NCBI RefSeq assembly: GCF_932526225.1 | Contig: NC_064038.1 | Location: 15,183,575 to 15,247,574 of the forward strand | Origin: Nematostella vectensis | Taxonomy: Eukaryota > Cnidaria > Anthozoa > Actiniaria > Edwardsiidae | Length of the DNA stretch: 64,000 bases | Direction: 5' to 3' | Part shown: in pieces, positions 9,383-20,689 of the stretch | Layout of the letters: each line of letters starts with the position of its first letter | Numbering within the stretch: the first letter of the stretch is position 1 | Translations under genes and position numbers: made by a program | Notes under the pieces: generated by a model | What the model was told of the DNA's origin: nothing | What the model saw: the letters and a program-made list of their open reading frames with translations, nothing else | Databases searched by the model: none

Positions 9383-10446
9383 CTGGGTTCAACAAGCCTC
9401 CGCAGTTATTTGTCATGTATAATCCAGAAATCCAGGATACGTATTTTAAAACGTAAAAGCCCCGTGTTATCTATGCAATGCAAATCTTTATCCACCCTAT
9501 ATACATTTTTTTTTCATGGTTTCCGCTATATGATATTTATAAAGTGCTTATGTTCCATATTCAAAATTATCAACAAAACGTTCTAACGCCAGAACTGCTA
9601 ATTTTTCGTCATCAACACCCTTGCTTACACATATCTGATTTGGTGCTTTCCTCTAAGTGTTTTCTTTCTCATGCTTCGCTTTTCTGACAAGGAGAAGAAG
9701 GAAAAGCCTTTTTGCTTCTTTTGCGTCATATATAACATCAACATGGATTTAGTCGCACCTTTGAAAAATTAACTTTTTCATAATTAATGAATTTTTTTTC
9801 CTTACACTTTTCGACCAGCTTGCCAACATCTCTTGCTTGTGTTACCTTGATATAGTCGTTTGCGTTCCTTCCTTTCTTCGGTTTCCTTGGGGAGGCGAGG
9901 GGTCACCTAAAATAAAGGGTGCATGGAAAATTTTGCTCCTCCTGCAAGGGGGGGGGGAGGGGGCAACTAATTTTATCCCTTTCGTTTATCGGAATCTTCA
10001 CCCCCCTTCCCTCGGGATAATAAATGAACTTTCCCTAACTTACCTTCTCAAAAGCAAAACATCATTCAGCAAACATGCTCGATGATTTCTTAGCTACAAA
10101 GATCCTTTATCTGACTAGGGTCATATATCAGACTAGTATTGGTGATACAAAAAAATCCATTTGCTAAGATATCCTATTATATATTCGTTTCGACATAAAA
10201 AGTTTTGATGACTCTATTTAAATAACAGCGAGTATGTTAGTAAGCTGTAAAATATTAATAATTTTAATAAACATTTTTATTGAGCAAACATCGATTATTA
10301 GGGGATAAAATACTATTGGCCCTCATCAAATCAGTTAATTAATGAAATTAAATAAATTTAAAGTTATAAGAATAATGCCAAGCTAGCTAGACTACATGAC
10401 TGTGGTTTTATTCGGCAGTTTGGTATTGCGTTGTTGACCAGCTCTA
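9383..10446. repeat. Partial copy (R1) of a 1.9-kb repeat
   Basis: Closely matches 19,665-20,745 and 21,600-22,635. Shared landmarks are CCCCGTGTTATCTATGCAAT, GCGTCATATATAACATCAAC, a G-run, ATCATTCAGCAAACATGCTC, and the 55-bp terminal block CTACATGACTG..ACCAGCTCTA. The copy is cut off exactly where the CACTA terminus begins (10,447). It is non-coding. Confidence 0.85.
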
Positions 10447-10454
10447 CACTGTAA

Positions 10455-10775
10455 AATTCAATAGTCCCATTCGACCCCAAAAGACAATTCGGCCCCAATT
10501 TTTCAAAAGTCATTTCAGCCCATTACGTTTCGATTTGGCCCATAAAAGCTAAATCAGCTTAGAAGGGTGCCGATTCAGCCTCAGTATTTTCTATATCAGC
10601 CCACCTAAATTCTGTTTCGGCCCTATCTTCTTATTCAGCCCTTTGTAGGAGTTCATTTTAGCCCCTTGTAGGAGCCTATTTTAGCCCCCATAAAAAATCC
10701 GTTTTTGCCCTACCTTCCAATTCAGCCCTTCGTATCTTATTTCAGCCTTTCGTATGACCCCATTTCAGCCCCAAG
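10455..10775. repeat. Subterminal array of TTCAGCCC-type motifs
   Basis: About 15 variants of TTYRGCCC (TTCGGCCCC, TTCAGCCC, TTTAGCCCC, TTTGGCCC) lie in the same orientation at irregular 15-35 bp spacing. CACTA elements of plants carry arrays of short subterminal repeats bound by their own TnpA-type protein; by analogy these are candidate transposase-binding sites. A second, more diverged array is at 32,090-32,355. Confidence 0.65.
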
Positions 10776-10935
10776 AAAGGTGCATCATTAACACTTTAAC
10801 TAAATATCCATTTAAAACTAATATATCCATTTAAATCCTGAGAAAGCAATTTTATTTACAGTATTGATTTGTATTTTTACATCACTACATTTACTCGTTG
10901 TAGACATCAACATCCGTTTTTGGGCAAATAAACTG

Positions 10936-13900
10936 TTAATTGCCCATTGTAACAATGTGTAGAGGCCGAAAAGTAACTAGATCAGTTTGCCTTTTTACTT
11001 CAACATCTCCCCTGTTCAAAACCCTAACCCTGTAGGAGTGGGTGTGGTTATCATAACTTAATGTTTCAAGTTGTTTTACAACAAAACAAATAGTGTTTTC
11101 CTTGGCAGGTACAGTAACTATCTCTTAAATTGTTGCAAATTTTGGCAGAAGTCCATCACCACCAATGTGAACAGCTACACACTTCTTGTACTTGGTGCCA
11201 TTCACAATACACCAGTTGGCCCTTTCAAAAATAAAATAGAACACCTTTTAGAACTGATACAATCCAAGGCTAAATCCTGCTTTTCCTAAAGAACGGAAAT
11301 TACAAGTGAACTGTCTGTAAAGATGTCAATTCTTCTTGTGAAATAAATTATAAGCACCAAAAATATAAAACAAATAGCATAATTCAACATGAACGCCAAG
11401 TAAGGTTAATTGAGATTTGAACTTCAAAAATAACATAGAATTAAATTATACAGCTGTTCTAAAGTACATTTTACAAACAAGTAGTCAGCTCATTTAAAGT
11501 GAAAATTAAATACTACAGTATATGCTTACTCATGAACTAAGTCATCACCCCCAAGTGTGTTTAGCTTCTCAAGCAACACACCAAAAATTGTTCCTGCTTC
11601 CTTTTGAGTCTCTCAAGCAAGGGAGTATGTCAGCACATAATCACATGCTCACATTCTGTTAACTATGTTACTTAGAAACAATAAAATAACTATTACCTGG
11701 TCCGACTTCCAGTGATTTTTCAATGGGTGGATGACCATGTCTGCTTCCTGACAGTTCATAGCACTGCCTAAGCTGGTGCCTAAGTGATAGTGTCCATGGG
11801 ATGTTGGTGAAATTGCCAAGACTCCCATCAAGCCTCTTCAGCCTCTCATGTTTTGCCTCAAAACGCATGGTCCATGTCCGTATCATTGGCCCCTTCCTTA
11901 AGCAAAATCCTTAATTAGTTACTTTGAATTAGTAGCGGAGCCGCGCGCGTAGCCCCATAGGCATAGAAATATGGTATAGGTATGCGACTTGGTTTTTGTG
12001 GTCATCGCGCGGGTACCCTGTGGTGTCACTCGCCAGCCAGCCAGTCAGCCGCGCGACTCCCAGGCCCCACTCGGCCCCGAAATGGCGAACCACAAGAAAG
12101 CGACCAAAAAAAAAAAAAAAAAAAAAAAAACAATGCAAGGTGAGTTTCGGACGACGATTTGTATTGTCTATTGAGGATATGACAGTTATTAGGCTTTTTG
12201 TTGTCCTTTTTGTATGCTTTGAGAATGCGAGTACTTAACTCAGTAATCAAATTATTTGAGCATAACAGGTTTTGTTTTGACATTCTTCGTTTTATCTATA
12301 TTCTTGATTGTGTTGAATAAAATAAAATGCAACAAAAACTGGAATTCGTCTTTAATAAGTTAAAAAGTGGTCTAAAACCCCACATTAACCCCTGACTTCT
12401 GCGGGAGGAGGCGCAATTGACTAGTTCATTACTATGTGATTCAGCAGTACACACTCATAGGTTTTTTTAGAACAAGATACTTATATAATATAAAACTAAA
12501 AACAAACTTTTGCTTTTTAAATAATAAATCTGTAATGAAAACAGTTTTCTATCAACCTAAGGATAATGGGAAAGGGGATATTTTAGAGAAGTACTGAATA
12601 TAATTATCACATTATTGTTATTATATTTTCTTTTCAAACATTTAAAGAAGAGTCATATTTTTTTCCTTTTTCTTCTCCCTGTTGACTATTTTTATGCAAT
12701 TGATGCTCTTTGCTATTTCCCCTCTACACCAAAAATAAATTAATGAACAGATTTTATTTTTAAATTAGTAATTTTCATTTAGTACTCTCACTTATATCTT
12801 CTTTTTAGAATTTTCTTTCTAAGTCTCTTTCCCATTACATTTATTTTAGAGGTTTAGATTTATTTCATTGGAATAGTTGGATCCAGGGTTTCTCAAAACA
12901 CCAAAATATAATGCATTACTGGATGTATACTTGTAGATATTAATTCCCATGGGGATGGAAAATCACCACTTAAAATGGTACATTAAAACTTCAGTATCTA
13001 AAATTGTGTATGACACTATATTCCATCTTTGAAATCCTGTTTCATCCATTGTTCTTCGCAAGGACAAAGCTTGTCAGAATGTAGCTTTACAAATGTACAT
13101 TAATGGAACTTTTATTAAGGGGAAGGGTTTTTTAGGGCAAGATACTCAAACTTTTTCAATAATAGAATACTGTTCACATAGCTTGGATAGCATAGACATG
13201 GCCTCTTTAGAGGCCTGTGGTGGTAAAAGGGTTAAGATAATGGGAAAGGGGAAATGTCAAGAAATGCTCAATCAAATTACTGTTATATTTTTTTTCACCA
13301 AACCTTTCAAGTTGAGTCAATTTACTTTATATCTCCTCTCCCATCGACTATTTTTTTAGTCAATTGATATTCTTCGCTTCCTCTCTACCCCAAACATAGA
13401 TCAATGAAAGGGTTTGGTTTGAAATTAGAAGTTAGCATTTTAGCACTGTCAGTGATGCCTTGGATGTTTTTTTTTAGGATATTCGGTCCAATAAAGGAGA
13501 GAATCGCCTCTAAATCAATACATAAAAAACACAGAATGGCATCTAAACACTCTAAATATATTATTTTGAATCTTTGGAATGCTGTTACATCCATGACATT
13601 TTCTGCACAAGGGCAAAGCTTGTCAGAGTATTGTTTTGATTAAAAAAAATATTCATAATTTTATTGCTTCTATGATGGGACATAAGAATTTACCATTAGA
13701 CTCTTGACAACTTTGACAGCCATATTCACACCAGGAATTGTGTTTGTTAACTTTGATGTACTGCATAATTTAAATTATTGAATAAGGCCTGGATCCATTT
13801 GGTTGGTACAATAAATAAATCTCAGTAAAGAGCAGGATCCTATATCCCCTCAAAAATACCTTGTTCAGTCAACACAAAGCTGGCTCCGCTTTTAGGCAGT

Positions 13901-16900
13901 GCCTAAATCTATATATTATGCTTATAACCAAGACATTGTGAAAAGGAGCTCCTTTCTCCACATAAACTCAAACAAAACATACAGTACATCATCTGGTCAT
14001 CATGCTAATCTGAGTAATGTTCTTAATCCATATTGACACTTACCTAACTATTGTCAGGGGATAATGCAGTATGTAGTGCATCTTTGGGATGATAGAGCAT
14101 TCAGGATACAGGGTGGCAAATCTGGTGTGATGGTCTGTTATCAAGTCCCTCAAATGTGCTGCTTTATCTTTTGTGATTACTTCCGCAAAAATGATGCTGA
14201 CAATTTCCAGCAGTATTATGAAAAGTTGCCACTTTTCATCATCTCCAGGGATGTGAGAACCTATCATCAATGGTAGAAAACGGCCAAGACACCACATCTG
14301 GGAAGCTTATAGTAACAAAGAAATCAGAAATATATATACAGTATGATTGGATTCTCCGCAAAGTATGAATAGCCAATAAAGAACCTGAATCCAAAGATGT
14401 TGCAAGACATTTGTTCTAAAGAAAGACTATTGGAATACAAAAAAATCAACCAACCTATACATGGAGTCTAGCAACACTCAATAGAAGAACCAAATCATGG
14501 ACAAAGCGATTTTGATTGGTTGAAATGTGATGTCCATAGAGCCCCACACACTCTAAATTCATATACAAAATGCACTTACCTCTTTGTTTTAGAGAATTTG
14601 TTCCAGAGTTCAATATTTTGCTTGAGATCAAACTCGGCTTATTTGCAGCATCAGAATAGCCATAGTCAAAATCTCTGATTGAAGTGTTCAAGTTGTCTAA
14701 TGTCAAGAAACGCTTCTCATACATGGCATACTTGAGGAACTCCTTGACCTCGTACTGCAAAAGCCCCTCGAGAACATCATGCATGGTATCACCAGGAAGA
14801 CCACCTACAACATGGAAGTACCTGGACAAGTTGAGTATTGACCTCTGATTTATCCCATATTGCTGGGTAATATCCTCCTCGGCATTTTCTATCTCTATAC
14901 AATTCTGATTGTACATCTCTCTGGTGCGTAACTGGAAATCATCTTCTTTGAGCTATGGACAGTGGAAACAAAATAGTAGGCTCCCTCTGGCTTTATAAGT
15001 GCACAAAAAATAGTACAGTTTCATCTAACAAGTTACAACAAGGTTGTAATATTATCCAAAGGCTTAGCCAGCCATACAATGTAAATGCAAATTTATTTGT
15101 AATTAGACATTTCAATTAAGCTCTAAATACCAATATTTCATGCACAGGCTGTAAGGCTTAATAAATGCTTCACACATTTTAAACCACGAGTTTTTCTTTA
15201 ATTCATGGCAACCATTTACATTACCTTAGAAGCAACATCAATTGCATTTAAATGATGCAGCACTCCCAATCTTGAACCCCCCAATTTCTTGAGAGGCTAA
15301 GTTGTCTCCAGAAACAAATATCAGGGTTCCAGAAAAAGACCTCTTTCTCCCGTTAATGATTAGTTGACAGCCACCATCCTAAATCAAAGGAAAGGTAATC
15401 TTTGTAACCAAGGGAGATGGAAGAAAGGGGTGCATAAACAAATAAAATAAAACTCACAAATAAATAAAACAGGTGCTATCTTACTTATTCACTTAAAACT
15501 AAAAGACCCCCTCCCCCCTAAAAAAAAATCAAAAATAATAATAATTAAATAGGGTAGCCTCTGAGCCTCTAAATGTGTGCTGATGTAGCTGAGTTACCTG
15601 TTATAGTTCATCTATCTGCATCATGAAGGTTCTTAGAATCTCATTACATCCATACTTCTGGATAACAGGCCTTTTTGCAACTGCCAGAAGCTGGATTGCC
15701 TTAAGTTGCGAACAGAATTTTGGATCAATATTCCCAAGGGTATAATAGAAGACACCTGTAAAAGGGCAAAAAGGATATTTCTATACCTACATACACACTT
15801 TCAGTACAAATTATTGCTATTACTCCTTTGGTGTAACAGCCCTAACCCAAATGTTTTTTTAATCTAATACAGACATCCTCAGTGACAGTGTAAGGTCTCT
15901 GCTCATTGCACTTGCTATATCACTTTCTTACCAACTTTATGTTTCGAGGTCTTTACTACTTCCACCTCATCATAATATAAGATAATTTGCAGTGCATGTG
16001 GATCCCTGGAAAATAGTGGATGCTCTTTGAAGACCTGTCCATCACAGAAGTCAGCAATCATTCCATCCTGTCTCTGGTGTGTATTTTCAACCTGTAAATA
16101 TCATTTAAAAGGAATAAATTATTTATTGCTGTGAGTTAGACTTGAATATTACTTAATCATAATCATTTATACCTGATATTGTATTTACCTGGTTTAAAAT
16201 GGATGGATTGTTTAGCCACTGCTCCAAACTTTCCAGAAAAGGAACTTCAACAACTTCGTCACTTAACTGGACCCTCCTCCTTTTGCCATTATTTTGCCGA
16301 TATCCATGATATTGGCCAAGAACACTTTTTACAGGTTCCTGAGAAAGAGATTGTTTTCAATTGGTCCACAATACTAGCTTATTAGATAATGAAAAATCAC
16401 CTATTATAACACAACATCATCCATTACCTGTTTTGTTGTGGGAGTTTGTTGGCGAGAGGCGGGCTTGGTTAAGATTAAAAATAGAAACTTAGGGGTGTTA
16501 CAAAGGGAGTTTGATTTATGCCTGTTCTTGGGTTTTAGACAGGGGGTTGTGAGACAATGGTGCATAATCTAAAATTCAGACTTCAGGTAACAATAACTGT
16601 CATGTCTATGTAATTATCATTAACATAAATAATAACTACTGATCTAATTCTCACCACAAGTCCAAACAGCTCCTTGAAGGCTTGCCTTTGAGATGCCTCT
16701 GTTGACAACTCTTCAAATGGCTTTGCTAATTGAACATTTTCCTTGTACAATGTTTGCCATGCAATATTTTGCAACCCCTCATTATCACGTTGTTCCAAAT
16801 TCTTCATCTGATTAACAATATTGGCACAAGTGCATTTTACTGCATCAGTGACAATCGTTGTAGTGTTTTGCACAATGTTATCCAAAGCTACTTGTGACAG

Positions 16901-17291
16901 GTTATGCGCCTCCTTTAATCTCAAAAGGTAGGCAGCATTAGTGCATCTTAGCTGGTTATTCGCTTCATAAGCTTCATCTGACAGTGCAGCCTCTACTGGA
17001 TGATTATCATCTGAGTCATCATTCTGCTGTACAAAATCTTCTATCTCTGTTATATTTCGGGCATTTTGTAGAAATATATTGTGTAGTCTGTCCATGTGAC
17101 TTCTATAGCCATAAAATGTCTTGAAAGTCCTTCCACATCCATTTATGCCACATAAAACATGAAAGTCTCGGTATTCTCTTGTAATGGCTTAATAGTTGGC
17201 TTAAATTCTCGAGGACTGCATTACACATCCTACAAGAAATGCCCATTCTCCAAGCTTGATTTCTTGTGCAAGCTACAATAACACCATACAA
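10936..17291 (-). pseudogene. CACTA (tnp2-like) transposase gene, nine recognisable exons
   Basis: Exons on the minus strand: about 17,291-16,655 (C2H2 finger CRMCNAVLENLSQLLSHYKR, then CGINGCGRTF..HMDRLH, then helical YLLRLKEAHNLSQVAL); 16,338-16,189 (RRRVQLSDEVVEVPFLESL); 16,091-15,932 (DGMIADFCDGQVFKEHPLF, LYYDEVEV); 15,755-15,598 (LGNIDPKFCSQLKAIQLLA); 15,378-15,225; 14,952-14,580 (VGGLPGDTMHDVLEGLLQYE); 14,297-14,044 (MWCLGRFLPLM, PKMHYILHYPL); 11,896-11,697 (TMRFEAKHERLKRL); 11,221-10,936 (WCIVNGTKYKKC). GT..AG borders are visible and several phases agree. The acidic blocks DGMIADFCD and YYDEVEV are candidate DDE residues. Breaks: a frameshift in exon 1 near 17,175, TAA at the end of exon 4, a frameshift in exon 5 and TAA in the last exon. 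One exon before the last is probably missing. Confidence 0.72.
11934..13920. mobile_element. Nested 2-kb element (family G, copy a)
   Basis: It starts TAGCGGAGCCGCGCG and ends GGCTCCGCTTTTAGGCAGTG, giving a 9-bp terminal inverted repeat AGCGGAGCC. It sits inside a CACTA transposase intron. The body matches 58,670-61,393 in inverse orientation, including GTACCCTGTGGTGT, a CAGCCAGCCAGTCAGCC run, a poly-A tract (12,107-12,130) and ATCCATTTGGTTGGTACA near 13,795. The possible 3' hairpin TTAGGCAGTGCCTAA follows at 13,887. No intact gene is seen. Helitron/Helentron relationship is suggested by the hairpin and by an Arg-rich ORF in the longer relative, but not proven. Confidence 0.65.
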
Positions 17292-17418
17292 TCACGAAAT
17301 CAAAAACAAAGTTTTTTCTTCGCAACCAAAAAGCTCCCCTGACTACACAACAAATACCACGTTGTGCCCTTTCTTTTTGCCTATGTTAAATATTAACAGG
17401 ACATAATTTTTGAAACAG

Positions 17419-18480
17419 GTCGACTCTTACTGGATAAAAAAGCCTAAAGAAAACAAACTTCGACAAAAATATGCTATCTGGCAGACAAGAATTATCAAGT
17501 ATGGTGGCGCAAGCAAGGATGAGGGTGTAAAGCAAGTAATGGATGGAATGGAGGCAGCTCTTTCCCAAGCCGGTTGTGATAGTACAGGTGGGTTGAATAA
17601 TTTGTTTTATCTTGAATGGACTGTTACAAAACAGGAGGTGCTACAGTAAACACATCTTTAAAAAAACATGTTGTTAAATGCGAAACCACGCTATAAAAGG
17701 GATAGGGACGCCCCATTTTCACACCTCAATAAGTTTGAAATCAGAACCAACATGGCAGACTAAACGTTAGGCAGAGCGATAGACACAAAATTTCATAATA
17801 AAACTCTGAATGCGTCCTTTAAAACTAAAATAACTTCCTCATCTTTCTCAACTTATAGCCGAATTTGTTGTTGCGCGACCTCAGCGAATCCAAAATCCTT
17901 GTCTCATTTAGGAATAGTAGTCAATCAACAGCCTAAACCAATCAATGGCTTTCATGTTTTCACTGTCGCGTCATAAACCATTGGACTGCACACAGCAAAG
18001 GAAGTGATTGGTCGCAGCAGTATGATTGACTGCACGCTATTCCCAAACAAGAAACGGATTTGAATTCTAGGCGGTCGCGCAACAACAAATTCGGCTATAA
18101 CATTTATTTCTACCTTTGCTAGTTTATATGGAACCAAACATTCGATTTCGATAAAAAAATCCCATACGCCTTGACAGCTTGACGGCTGAGCCATAACTGA
18201 AGGTGTCGCTGCCCTGGGCACACTCTTTTAATAGTGCTGTTTTGCGTTTAAGTATCTCAAGATATCTAGAATGGTATCAAGGTGGTAAATGGTACAATTG
18301 TTTATGCTGAAAACATGGTTAAAGTTCAAGTTAAATATATTCTGTATTTTATAATACCTTTCTCAAAATTACATTGCAGAAATTCGAAGTAGAGCTGCCT
18401 TCCTTGTTCTAAACAAATGTCTGAAACAGAAAAGTGGAAGAAAGAAGGGGCCTCTGGAGGAATGTATAACCTTTCTATCA
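17419..18480 (+). CDS. Unknown spliced gene, two exons (CACTA companion candidate)
   Basis: Exon A (17,419-17,587) follows TTTTTGAAACAG and ends ACAG/GTGGGT in phase 1; it encodes a Lys-rich segment with SYWIKKPKENKLRQKYAIW and ends in GCDST. Exon B (18,380-18,480) follows CATTGCAG, begins in the matching phase and encodes EIRSRAAFLVLNKCLKQK, ending TCA/GTAAGT. Both frames are open and the junction is in phase, so a real coding origin is likely. It is divergent from the CACTA transposase and within the same insertion interval, which suggests a second protein of that transposon. I do not recognise a named domain. Missing 5' and 3' exons are not located. Confidence 0.5.
17854..18099. mobile_element. 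MITE in the intron of the 17.4-kb gene
   Basis: TATAGCCGAATTTGTTGTTG at 17,854 is the exact inverse of the sequence ending at 18,099; perfect pairing covers 27 bp and weaker pairing extends to about 85 bp per arm. Length is 246 bp. A TA target duplication is possible. No coding sequence. Confidence 0.8.
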
Positions 18481-18740
18481 GTAAGTTTGACCATGACAAA
18501 GTTTAATCACTTTTTTTAGTAACGCAAGGAAAATTACCCTCATGGACCATCTCCAAAGTGTTAAAGCAATATTTCTAGCATGTGTCGGCACTGGTATTCA
18601 ATAACTCCTGACCCTTTTGCAATTATTCTGCAAAAGAAATAAGTTTCTAAAATAATAATAATTTAGTAATTAAATGTCCCCATAATTGAGGGATATTAGT
18701 CGAAGTCCGCAGAGGGACTTTAACTAGTCATCCTGAGGTT

Positions 18741-20689
18741 GAGGACTACATGACTGCGGTTTTATTCGGCAGTCTGGTATTGCGTTGTTGACCAGCTCTA
18801 AAGGCGGGTACGATTAATCAAGATCGTAAAAGCGTCCTAGCGGATGGTTAAAATAATCTATAATCCAAAGCTGACAAGCTAGTCACCTAGATACAGGAAA
18901 GGATGTAGTAGACGGTATAGCTAGACGATTTCAACTGTGGATGAGTAACTTCAATTACAAAATCCACCCGAATAGCGATCCTATTGATTTTGTTAGTAAT
19001 TGCGTTTCCAACCTCATATAAAGATGCTCAAATCCAATAAGTTGAAAATGTGCTGTATCCTTTTCCTAGGTGAGCTCCTCACGATATGAGGAACTCGCTT
19101 ATTTCCTTATCGGTCGATATAAGGGATGTTCAAAAACTGGTAGACACCTTGGAATGAAAAAAAAAACATTCACAGATGATTATATTAACCAAAGGTCCTG
19201 CTTTTTGCAAAAATAACAAAAACAATCCGAAGAAGCCGATTGGATGTCAGTTGTATCAGGGCGGCGATATGCGGTGTCTGCCTTAAATCCTCAAGGTGAC
19301 AGTAATTGCCTTTATTAGGAACATTCTTTCTTATTTATGTAATGAAATGCTCGTCGATTTGCTCATTCGCACTGAACTGTGTGTAATCAACAGCCCGAAG
19401 CGACAAAGAGCAGAAAAGATCACTGAAACATTATGTAAGTAAGAGCTTCAAAATATTTGATTTTTAAAACGATAGATATGTTCAATTCCGATGAAGTACG
19501 ATTGCTTTTTTCCTTTAAGTTTTTTTTTGGTTTTAAAGGGAATTTCGACACACGAAACTCTTTTGTGGTACAAATTAAGCAAAAATTCACTAGGAAATAA
19601 TGAGCACTACCATAAAAAAATATATGTGAACAAATAAGTTACTTTTCTAAATAAATCGAGGCTTCTTGGTTCAACGAGTGTCGGCAGTTAATTGGCATGT
19701 ATAATCCAGGAGTCCAGGATACGTATTAAGCCCCGTGTTATCTATGCAATGCAAACCTGTATACACCCTATAAACATTTTTTTTCATGGTTTTCGCTATA
19801 TGATATAAAGTGCTTATGTTCCATATTCAACACTATTAACAAAACGTTCTAATGCCAGAACTCCTAATTTTTCGTCATCAACATCCTTGCTTAAACATAT
19901 CTGATTTGGTGCCTTCCTCTATGTCTTTTCTTTCTCATGCTTCGCTTTTCTGGCAAGGAGAAGAAGGAAAATCATTTTTACTTCTTTTGCGTCATATATA
20001 ACATCAACATGGATTAAGTCGCACCTTTGAGAAATTCACTTTTTCATAATTAATGTTTTCAGCGAATTTTTTTCCTCCCACTTTCCGACCAGCTTTTTTC
20101 CTTCCACTTTCCGACCATCTCTTGCTTGCGTTACCTTGACATAATCGTTTGCGTTTCTTTCTTTCTTCGGTTTCCTGGGGGAGGGGAGAGGGGCACCGAA
20201 AATATTGGGGAAAATAGGGCATGGAAAATTTTGCTCCTCCTGCAGGGGGGGGGGGGGGGGGGGCAACTAATTTTATCCCTTTCGTTTATCGGAATCCTCA
20301 CCCCCTCTCCCTCGGGATAATAAATGAATTTTCCCTAACTTACCTTCTCAAAAGCAAAACATCATTCAGCAAACATGCTCGGTGATTTCTCAGCTACAAA
20401 GATCTTTTATCTGACTAGGGTCATATATCAGACTAGTATTGGTGATACAAAAAAAAATCCATTTGGTAAGATATCCTATTATATATTCATTTCGACATAA
20501 AAAGTTTTGATGACTCTATTTTAATAACAGCGAGTATGTTAGTAAGCTGTAAAATATTTATAATTTTAATAAACATTTTTATTGAGGCAAACATCGATTA
20601 TTAGGGGATAAAATACTATTGGCCCTCATCAAATCAGTTGATTAATGAAATTAAATAAATCTAAAGTTATAAGAATAATGCTAGTTAGA
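18741..20689. repeat. Tandem 1.9-kb repeat, unit R2
   Basis: It begins with the block CTACATGACTGCGGTTTTAT (18,746) and repeats after 1,944 bp. It is non-coding, with a G-run near 20,246. Related partial copies are R1 (9,383-10,446) and, more distantly, 31,870-32,058. Confidence 0.88.

Larger units (their letters stand above)
10447..18740 (-). mobile_element. CACTA/EnSpm-type DNA transposon
   Basis: The left end is CACTGTAAAATTC at 10,447, the CACT(A/G)-type terminus of the superfamily, followed by a dense subterminal motif array (10,455-10,775), the 3' exon of a transposase (stop at 10,936) and eight further minus-strand exons up to about 17,290. A divergent spliced gene lies at 17,419-18,480. 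The right terminus (an inverted CACTG end with inverted motifs) is not found; sequence before the next repeat at 18,741 is the latest possible limit. The transposase intron between 11,897 and 14,043 has been invaded by another element. Confidence 0.7.

Noticed and set aside
12093-12174. Lys-rich ORF starting ATGGCGAACCACAAG with a GTGAGT donor nearby
   Set aside because: The Lys run is just a poly-A tract in a repeat; the equivalent frame in copy b differs and ends early.
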